Positions 7,259 to 12,376 of a stretch of 12,376 nt of DNA are shown here, one piece after another (the stretch's first letter is position 1; every line of letters starts with the position of its first letter). Under the pieces are notes generated by a model that was given only the letters and a program-made list of their open reading frames with translations, was not told the DNA's origin and searched no databases. The stretch spans positions 1-12,376 of the forward strand of contig VBAE01000077.1 of assembly GCA_005882415.1 (NCBI GenBank), read 5' to 3'. A program made the position numbers and the translations under genes. The stretch is from Alphaproteobacteria bacterium (GTDB taxonomy: Bacteria; Pseudomonadota; Alphaproteobacteria; Sphingomonadales; Sphingomonadaceae).

Positions 7259-8391
7259 CCGGCGAGGCACCGGCATCGGAGCGGCCGAGCCGGTTCCAGC
7301 GCTTCCTGCTGCCCGGCCTCGCCTTCAAGGCGGTGGTGATCGGCGGCGGCTACGCCACGGGGCGCGAGCTCGCCGAATTCTTCCTGGCGAGCGGCCCGTG
7401 GGGCGGCCTGCTTGCGATCCTGCTCGCGATGCTGGTGTTCAGCCTCGTCTGCATCGCCACATTCCTGTTCGCCCGGGCCACCGCCACGCGCGACTATCAA
7501 AGCTTCTTCAAGTCGCTCCTCGGGCCGGGCTGGATCGCGTTCGAAGGGGTCTACATCCTCTTCGTCGTCCTCATCCTCGCCGTCTACGGCGCGGCGGCCG
7601 GCGCCATCGCCGAAGCGGTCTTCGGCGTCTGGCCCGCGCTCGGAACGTTGGCGCTGATGATCGGGATCGTCGGCTTCGTCACCTTCGGCAACAAGTCGGT
7701 CGAGAAGCTCTTCGAATATGTCTCCTACCTCCTCTACGGCATTTACGCGCTGTTCGTGCTGCTCGCTTTCTCCAGCTTCGGCGACAGGATCCTGGCCGGC
7801 TTCGGCTCCGCTGCGCCGGCTGAGGGATGGGCGTTGGGCGGAGTCACCTACGCCAGCTACAATCTGATCGGCGCGGTCGTCATCCTGCCGGTGACGAGGC
7901 ACCTGACCAGCGGCCGCGACGCCGTCGTTGCGGGGGCTATCGCGGGGCCGCTCGCAATGCTTCCCGGCCTGCTCTTCTTCATCGCGATGATCGCCTTCTA
8001 TCCCGAGATCGGCGGCGCCACGCTTCCCTCCGACACTCTGCTCCAGCGGATGGACATCCCCGCCTTCCATCTGCTCTTCCAGCTGATGATCTTCGCGGCG
8101 CTGCTCGAGAGCGGGGCGAGCGCGGTCCACGCGATCAACGAGCGCATCGACAAGGCGTGGCAGCGCCGCCGCGGCACTGCGCTTACCCACCGCGCGCGCC
8201 TCGTCATCGCCTTAGTGCTGCTGGTCGGATGCATGTTCCTCGCCGGGCGGTTCGGGCTCGTCGCCCTCATTGCCGGCGGCTACCGGGCGCTCGCTTATCT
8301 GATGCTCGCAGTCTTCGTTCTGCCGCTGCTGACGCTGGGCGCCGGGCGCATCGCCCGAGGCCTGCGCGGCAGCCCCCAAATTACGACATGA
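7255..8391 (+). CDS. YkvI-family multispanning membrane protein, putative transporter
   Basis: 378 residues with about ten hydrophobic segments. The N-terminal 'GGGYATGRELAEFF' near residues 30-43 is the hallmark of the YkvI-like family, distantly related to amino-acid/cation transporters of the APC superfamily. 'FGNKSVEKLFEYVSYLLYGIYALFVL' and 'YASYNLIGAVVILPVTRHL' are also typical; the latter resembles the broken-helix region of LeuT-fold carriers. The family's substrate is, to my knowledge, not established. Its ATG overlaps the dgcN stop by four bases (ATGA) with no ribosome site of its own, so it is probably co-translated with dgcN. That makes D-glutamate, an acylated amino acid or a small peptide a reasonable guess for cargo. 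Inner membrane. Confidence 0.82.
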   Translation: MTGEAPASERPSRFQRFLLPGLAFKAVVIGGGYATGRELAEFFLASGPWGGLLAILLAMLVFSLVCIATFLFARATATRDYQSFFKSLLGPGWIAFEGVYILFVVLILAVYGAAAGAIAEAVFGVWPALGTLALMIGIVGFVTFGNKSVEKLFEYVSYLLYGIYALFVLLAFSSFGDRILAGFGSAAPAEGWALGGVTYASYNLIGAVVILPVTRHLTSGRDAVVAGAIAGPLAMLPGLLFFIAMIAFYPEIGGATLPSDTLLQRMDIPAFHLLFQLMIFAALLESGASAVHAINERIDKAWQRRRGTALTHRARLVIALVLLVGCMFLAGRFGLVALIAGGYRALAYLMLAVFVLPLLTLGAGRIARGLRGSPQITT

Positions 8392-8404
8392 TCAGGAGGT
8401 GACG

Positions 8405-9985
8405 ATGCTTTCCACCCGCCGCCGGGCCGCCGGCCTGCTCTTCTGCCTCGCCGCAACGATGCCGGGCGCGGCGCTCTCAAAACCCCCGCGCAACTTCGAG
8501 GCGCGGGTCGAGAGCATCAGGCAGGCGGCGGGAACCCCTGGAATGGCCGTCGCGATCGTCGAGGACGGGCGTGTGACTCTCGCGAAAGGCTTCGGGTCGC
8601 GCAAGCTCGGCGCGCCCGAGCCCGTCGATGCCGACACCATCTTCCTGATCGGTTCGACCGCGAAGGCGATGACCACTGCGGCGCTGGCGACGCTGGTCGA
8701 CGCCGGCAAGCTCGACTGGGACGACAAGGTCATCGACCGGCTGCCCGGCTTCCAGATGTACGATCCCTGGGTGACGCGCGAGATGACCGTCCGCGATCTC
8801 CTCGTCCACCGCAGCGGCCTCGGGCTCGGCGCGGGCGACCTCCTCTACATTCCGCGCGGCGATTTGAGCCGGGCGGAGATCGTCCGCCGGCTGCGCTTCA
8901 TCAAGCCGGCGACCAGCTTCCGAAGCGCCTACGCCTATGACAACATCCTCTACATCGTCGCCGGCCAGCTGATCGAAGCGGTGAGCGGCGAGATCTGGGA
9001 GGACTATGTCCGCGAACACCTCTTCGCCCCCGCCGGAATGAGCGCGTCCACCACCGACGAAGCCCACCGCCTCGCCAACCCCAACCGCGCCTTCCCCCAC
9101 GGCCGCGTCGGCGGCCAAGTCCGCGGGACCGGCCCGGTCCGCCTGCTCGACGAGCGCGACCAGCTCGCCGCCGCCTCGGCGCCCGCCGGCCTGGTCGCGG
9201 TCAGCGCCAACGACATGGCACGCTGGCTCCAGATCCAGCTCGCCCAAGGCGCGCTGCCCGCGGGCGGCCGGCTGTTCAGCGAGGCGTCGTCCAAAGCGAT
9301 GTGGACCCCCGTCACGCCCGAGCCGATCTCGTCCTACTCGCCGGCCCTCGCCGCGGCGACGCCGAGCTTCAAAGCCTATGGTCTCGGCTGGGACGTCAGC
9401 GACTATCGCGGCACCAGGATCGTCTGGCATTCCGGCGGCCTGTTCGGCTTCACCTCGATCGTGGTGCTGATCCCGGACAAAAAGGTCGGCTTCGCGATCG
9501 AATTGAACGGCGAGGATATCGAGCCCCGCTTCGGCCTGATGTACGAGCTCCTCGACCATTATCTCGGCCTTCCGAAGCAGGATTGGCCGGCCAAGTTCGG
9601 CGCCTTCCGCCGTGACCGCATCGCCGCGGCCGAGGCCGTCGTCCGCCAGCAGGCGGCAGCGCCCGCCGGAGTCGGACCATCGCTGCCACTCGAACGCTAC
9701 ACCGGGTCCTACAGCGATCCCTGGTACGGCACGATCGCCGCCAGGGAGACGAATGGGCACCTCGAAGTCGATTTCCCGCACATGCCGGGGCTCAAGGCCA
9801 CGCTCGACCATTATCAGTACGACACGTTCCGGACCCGCTTCAACGATCCCTCGATGGAAGCCGCTTACATGACCTTCGCCCTCGGTGCCGAGGGCAAGGT
9901 GGAACGCATCACGATGAAGCCCGTCTCCCCGATCGCCGACTTCAGCTTCGACTATCAGGATCTGCTGTTCACGCCGGCCCAATAG
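8405..9985 (+). CDS. Secreted serine hydrolase, beta-lactamase/D-aminopeptidase-like, with C-terminal DUF3471-like domain
   Basis: 526 residues from the ATG at 8405, five bases after a near-perfect AGGAGG (8394-8399), the strongest ribosome site in the island. A GTG at 8399 is in frame but overlaps that site. Residues 1-25 form a Sec signal peptide ('RRRAAGLLFCLAA', cleavage near 'ALS'). The catalytic set of the class C/CubicO fold is complete: S84-T-A-K87, Y178-D-N180 and H342-S-G344. After ~residue 425 a separate beta-rich domain ('RYTGSYSDPWYG', 'FRTRFNDP') resembles the lipocalin-like DUF3471 tail of serine hydrolases such as Pab87, which acts on D-amino-acid peptides. It likely works in the periplasm on peptides, and proximity to DgcN/DgcA supports D-residue substrates by inference. 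It could equally be an esterase; sequence alone does not decide. It is the last gene of the plus-strand run. Confidence 0.88.
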   Translation: MLSTRRRAAGLLFCLAATMPGAALSKPPRNFEARVESIRQAAGTPGMAVAIVEDGRVTLAKGFGSRKLGAPEPVDADTIFLIGSTAKAMTTAALATLVDAGKLDWDDKVIDRLPGFQMYDPWVTREMTVRDLLVHRSGLGLGAGDLLYIPRGDLSRAEIVRRLRFIKPATSFRSAYAYDNILYIVAGQLIEAVSGEIWEDYVREHLFAPAGMSASTTDEAHRLANPNRAFPHGRVGGQVRGTGPVRLLDERDQLAAASAPAGLVAVSANDMARWLQIQLAQGALPAGGRLFSEASSKAMWTPVTPEPISSYSPALAAATPSFKAYGLGWDVSDYRGTRIVWHSGGLFGFTSIVVLIPDKKVGFAIELNGEDIEPRFGLMYELLDHYLGLPKQDWPAKFGAFRRDRIAAAEAVVRQQAAAPAGVGPSLPLERYTGSYSDPWYGTIAARETNGHLEVDFPHMPGLKATLDHYQYDTFRTRFNDPSMEAAYMTFALGAEGKVERITMKPVSPIADFSFDYQDLLFTPAQ

Positions 9986-10034
9986 TCCTTGCGAGTCATT
10001 CCAGTGCAATCTTCCCGGGATAGCTCCCTGGTGG

Positions 10035-10162
10035 CGAGGCAGAACTGCACGCGCTGCACATGCAGCGCGCCAGACCGGCGAATCCGCCGGCTGCCGTCCA
10101 GCCGTCGGCGGTGGAGCTGAGCTGGCTCCAGCGCTGCGCGCCGCTCCACCAACGCTGCCTCG
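10035..10162. repeat. Cluster of inverted repeats in the convergent intergenic region
   Basis: Four pairs of perfect arms nest without crossing. An outer pair CGAGGCAG (10035-10042) / CTGCCTCG (10155-10162) encloses CGCGCTGCA / TGCAGCGCG (10050-10058 / 10061-10069, two-base gap), CCGGCG / CGCCGG (10075-10080 / 10085-10090) and GGTGGAGC / GCTCCACC (10110-10117 / 10143-10150). This could be a three-armed RNA or DNA fold. It may act as a bidirectional transcription barrier between the converging hydrolase and small-ORF/porin genes, but no T-run is present on either strand. The rest of 9986-10174 holds no ORF I can support; a TCCCGGGA palindrome lies at 10013-10020. Chance pairing is more common in GC-rich DNA, and CCGCCG/CGGCGG (10084-10089 / 10106-10111) gives an alternative pairing. 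Confidence 0.4.
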
Positions 10163-10174
10163 GCTAGCGCTCGG

Positions 10175-10327
10175 TCAGTCGGGGGGCCGCAGCTCGAGGC
10201 CCAGGCTCGGCTCGGGATCGGCCTCGCCGTCCGCGGCCGTCGCCTCATCCTTCTCATCGTCGCCGCGCCAGCGCTGCCGCGCCTGCGCCTCGTCGTGGAG
10301 GGGGAGCTTCTTGTCGTCGTCGGCCAT
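10175..10327 (-). CDS. Small acidic hypothetical protein, 50 residues
   Basis: On the minus strand an ATG (10327-10325) follows AGGAG at 10339-10335 with a seven-base gap and runs 50 codons to TGA at 10177-10175. The product starts MADDDKKLPLHDEAQARQRW and is rich in Asp, Glu, Arg and Lys, with a Pro-rich tail ending in RPPD. There is no signal peptide or membrane segment, so it is probably cytoplasmic and largely unstructured. I do not recognise the family. It lies 53 bases downstream of the porin stop in the same direction, so it may be a second cistron of the porin transcript. A short GC hairpin (10365-10368 / 10372-10375) in the gap is too weak to call a terminator. Good ribosome site and start make it more likely real than chance, but it is unproven. 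Confidence 0.55.
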   Translation of the reverse strand: MADDDKKLPLHDEAQARQRWRGDDEKDEATAADGEADPEPSLGLELRPPD

Positions 10328-10380
10328 CGCACCGCTCCTCATATGGAGAGGCGGAAACGAACCAGCCGGAGCGGCGATCC

Positions 10381-11856
10381 TCAGAACTCGACCTGGGCCC
10401 GAACCGCGAAGGTGTCGACGTCGAAATCCCGCTCATCGACCGGATCCGTCGAGCCCGGGGCGACGGTGGCGGCGCGGGGGCCGCCTTCGAAGCTGGCGCG
10501 GGCATATTGCGCCTGGAAGCGGATATAATCGATCGGGTTCCAGATCACGCTCAATTGATAGCCGAGCTGCTTGCCGCCGTTGACGAAGTCCGGAGCGGCG
10601 AGGGAGGCGCCGGCGACGCGGTCGCCGAGATCGAGATAGTCCACCCGTCCGTTGACCTGGATCGCGCCCCAGCCGCCCTTGTCGAACGGGTGGAGGACCT
10701 TGCCGCGGTCCCAGCGCCCGCCTTTATAGCCGCGGCTCTCGCCGGTGAGATAATAGCCGGCCTCGACATAGGCTGCGCGGAAATTCGGATTGCCCGCGTA
10801 GAACAGGCCGCCGGCGGCACCGTTATTGGGGCCGAAACTCTGGCCGGGGCGGTAGCCGCGGACCCAGACCTGCTGCGCTTCGGCGGCGAGGTGGAGGGAT
10901 TTGACGACCGCGCCCAATTCGATGCCGGCGATGTCGTCGCCGTCGGCGGCGATGAGGCCGGTGTCGACGAAGCGCTGGTCGGTGACCTGGGTGAAGGGGC
11001 GCGCGCGGTACTGGACGTTCTGCGCGTCGCGCTGCGCCACCCGGTGCTGGAAATTGGCGCCGAGATGGAGGCGGGCGTCGCCGAGCTTGGGCGAGTAGGT
11101 GCCGCGGATGCTGGCCTGCCAGCCGGTACGGTTGAAGGCGGTGTTGTTGATCTCCTGACCGAAAAGACCAGCGGTCAGCGTGTAGAGATCGTCCTTCGGG
11201 TCGAGCAAGGCGACCGCGGCCCCGAGGCGGCGGTTATAGTTGAACGCATCGGTGAAGGAGGCGCGTTCTAGGAAGCTGGTCAGGCGCGAGCTGGTCATCG
11301 TCTCGAGGCTGGAGAGCGGGTAGAAATTGCCGATCGTCACTTTGATCGGGCTCTTCGGCCGCTGATAGGTGAGGACGATGTCTTCGTAGTCGACCGTGCC
11401 CTGCGCGAAGTTGAATTCGACATTGTAGCCGAAGCCGCCGGGCAGCGTGCCTTCGGCGCCGATCACCAGCCGCCGGGCACGGCCGTTCCAGCCGAGATTG
11501 TTGTAGTTGAGGCCGCCCACCGTTCCGGAGCGCTCGGGCCCGGGAGTGGAGACGTAGCCGGCGTCGAACTGTGCGAACCCCTTGGGCTTGAAGCTGAAGC
11601 CCGAGCCCTTGTCCTCCAGCTGCGGAGCGCCCTTCCAGCTCGGAGTCGGGCCGCGGTCGACCTGGGCCTTGAGGTCGTTGACCTGCTTCTGGAGCGCACT
11701 CACCTGCGCTTCCAGCGCCTCGGCCCGGTCGAGCAGGGCGCGCACGTCCGCTTCGCTCGTGCCTGGAGCGGCCGGCGCTTCCGCAGGTGCGGCTGCGGCT
11801 GCAACAGCAGGAGCCGTGGTAGACAGCAACAGCGCCAGCAAAGTCTTCCGGATCAT
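10381..11856 (-). CDS. Phosphate-selective porin OprP/OprO family
   Basis: 491 residues from the ATG at 11856-11854, which follows GAGGAGGG with a short C-rich spacer on the minus strand; the open frame extends to 11991 but that part has no signal sequence. Residues 1 to ~22 form an Ala-rich signal peptide. Residues ~34-67 form a heptad-like coiled coil ('ALLDRAEALEAQVSALQKQV'), as in the trimerisation N-terminus of OprP relatives. A long beta-barrel follows ('GFAQFDAGYVS', 'YNVEFNFAQGTVDYEDIVLTY', 'IGNFYPLSSLETMTSSRLTSFLERA') ending in the C-terminal Phe ('VRAQVEF') that outer-membrane porins use for BAM recognition. It should form an outer-membrane channel for phosphate or polyphosphate; related sphingomonad porins may prefer other anions. 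Divergent transcription from a PhoR-like kinase supports a phosphate role. Confidence 0.9.
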   Translation of the reverse strand: MIRKTLLALLLSTTAPAVAAAAAPAEAPAAPGTSEADVRALLDRAEALEAQVSALQKQVNDLKAQVDRGPTPSWKGAPQLEDKGSGFSFKPKGFAQFDAGYVSTPGPERSGTVGGLNYNNLGWNGRARRLVIGAEGTLPGGFGYNVEFNFAQGTVDYEDIVLTYQRPKSPIKVTIGNFYPLSSLETMTSSRLTSFLERASFTDAFNYNRRLGAAVALLDPKDDLYTLTAGLFGQEINNTAFNRTGWQASIRGTYSPKLGDARLHLGANFQHRVAQRDAQNVQYRARPFTQVTDQRFVDTGLIAADGDDIAGIELGAVVKSLHLAAEAQQVWVRGYRPGQSFGPNNGAAGGLFYAGNPNFRAAYVEAGYYLTGESRGYKGGRWDRGKVLHPFDKGGWGAIQVNGRVDYLDLGDRVAGASLAAPDFVNGGKQLGYQLSVIWNPIDYIRFQAQYARASFEGGPRAATVAPGSTDPVDERDFDVDTFAVRAQVEF

Positions 11857-11884
11857 GGGGCCCTCCTCACCGATGGTTCCTGAT

Positions 11885-11902
11885 ATGACGCTTATGTTGC
11901 AG
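11885..11902 (-). promoter_or_regulatory. Weak Pho-box candidate upstream of the porin
   Basis: On the minus strand CTGCAAC-ATAA-GCGTCAT has the 7-4-7 spacing of a PhoB box and matches the CTGTCAT repeat at 4 of 7 and 5 of 7 positions. It sits 28 bases before the porin start. A further CCGTCAC lies upstream on the same strand. The match is weak; its support comes mainly from the neighbouring porin and PhoR-like kinase. The remaining part of 11857-11978 shows no other clear signal. Confidence 0.3.
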
Positions 11903-11978
11903 TTTTGAGACGACGAGACCGCCGCTTTGTGACGGACGGCGCACTTGGCCGCTTCCGCCAAAGCGACTAGGCCATGGC

Positions 11979-12376
11979 ATGGCTTCCGCACCCTCCGGAC
12001 GCCCGCTGGCCGGCGCCCTTATAATCGGTGCCGCACTGCTTGTCGGGCTGCTTCTGCGCGAGCCGCTGCTTGCGGCTTTGGCGGGCATATTCGGCGGCAT
12101 CCTTGCGACCCTCATCGGGTGGCAGGCCTATTTCCAGGGGGAGCGGCGTGCGGCATCGCCACCGCCAAGGAGCGAGCGCGGGGAATCGGTCGGCGAGATC
12201 ATCGCGCCGCTCTCCGATCCCATCCTGTTGCTCAGGTCCGGCAGGATCGTCGCGGCGAACCCGTCGGCCCGCCGCCTGCTCGGCGAGTGGATCGAGGGGC
12301 AGGACGTTCGCCTGGCGCTGCGCCACCCGGCGACGGTGGAACGGCTCACCGGCCGCCAGCGGGGGGCGGGGGAGGT
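11979..12376 (+). CDS. phoR: PhoR-like sensor histidine kinase, N-terminal part (3' partial)
   Basis: The frame is open from the ATG at 11979 to the window edge, giving 132 residues. Two hydrophobic segments (about 10-27 and 29-50) form a membrane hairpin. They are followed by a Pro/Arg-rich linker and the start of a PAS domain, 'LSDPILLLRSGRIVAANPSARRLLG' (in two parts: 'LSDPILLLRSGRIV' and 'AANPSARRLLG'), then 'GQDVRLALRHPATVERL'. This layout (short membrane anchor, then a cytoplasmic PAS, no large periplasmic sensor) is that of PhoR, which together with the Pst system controls PhoB in phosphate starvation. The kinase domains lie beyond the window, so the family call rests on the N-terminus and on the divergent phosphate porin. 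An ATG five bases upstream (11974) ends after 16 codons. No strong ribosome site is seen. Confidence 0.72.
   Translation, partial: MASAPSGRPLAGALIIGAALLVGLLLREPLLAALAGIFGGILATLIGWQAYFQGERRAASPPPRSERGESVGEIIAPLSDPILLLRSGRIVAANPSARRLLGEWIEGQDVRLALRHPATVERLTGRQRGAGE

Noticed and set aside
7030..8190. 386-codon open frame on the minus strand
   Set aside because: Glu/Asp/Arg/Gln-rich shadow of dgcN and the ykvI-like gene with no recognisable domain.
8477..10009. 510-codon open frame on the minus strand across the second serine hydrolase
   Set aside because: Same antisense effect; the plus-strand gene has all three catalytic motifs, a signal peptide and a strong ribosome site.
10035..10162. Integron attC site
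   Set aside because: AAC occurs near both ends but no GTTRRRY core is found on the right, and no integrase or cassette array is present.
11974..12024. Alternative ATG for the kinase
   Set aside because: That frame stops after 16 codons; the ATG at 11979 opens a frame with membrane and PAS segments.
1..12376. tRNA, rRNA, CRISPR array, insertion sequence
   Set aside because: No spaced direct repeats, transposase-like protein, or RNA gene signature was seen by reading both strands.

Overview
The window is about 12.4 kb of GC-rich DNA with tightly packed genes, several of them overlapping by 1 to 14 bases. The style points to an alphaproteobacterium of the Sphingomonadales: a TonB-dependent receptor with a sphingomonad-type TonB box, very high GC, and a phosphate-selective porin divergent from a PhoR-like kinase. 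That placement is inference from gene content and composition, not from a marker gene.

Positions 2-9985 (+ strand) carry seven genes that read as one functional island. In order they are: a membrane-anchored beta-lactamase-fold serine hydrolase (5' end outside the window), an enolase-superfamily epimerase/racemase (DgcA-like), a POT-family peptide transporter, a TonB-dependent receptor, a DUF1611 protein (DgcN-like), a YkvI-family membrane protein, and a secreted serine hydrolase. Junctions inside the two halves are TGATG or ATGA overlaps, so translational coupling is likely. A promoter-like element with a 30-base near-perfect palindrome lies at 3794-3833, just before the receptor. It probably splits the island into an upstream unit (hydrolase, dgcA, POT) and a downstream unit (receptor, dgcN, ykvI-like, hydrolase).

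The suggested joint function is scavenging peptides that contain D-amino acids, most simply peptidoglycan-derived peptides carrying D-glutamate. The receptor would bring a ligand across the outer membrane. The two serine hydrolases would trim it in the periplasm. The POT and YkvI-like proteins would carry small peptides or amino acids across the inner membrane. DgcN would N-acetylate D-glutamate and DgcA would racemise the product to N-acetyl-L-glutamate. The DgcN/DgcA pathway is established for these families. The assignment of the receptor, transporters and hydrolases to it is inference from neighbourhood.

Positions 9986-10174 are a convergent intergenic stretch with several strong inverted repeats that could fold into a branched structure. 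On the minus strand follow a 50-residue acidic small ORF (10175-10327) and an OprP/OprO-type porin (10381-11856). Divergent from the porin, the start of a PhoR-like sensor kinase (11979 to the end) enters the window. These last genes look like a phosphate-starvation locus unrelated to the D-glutamate island.
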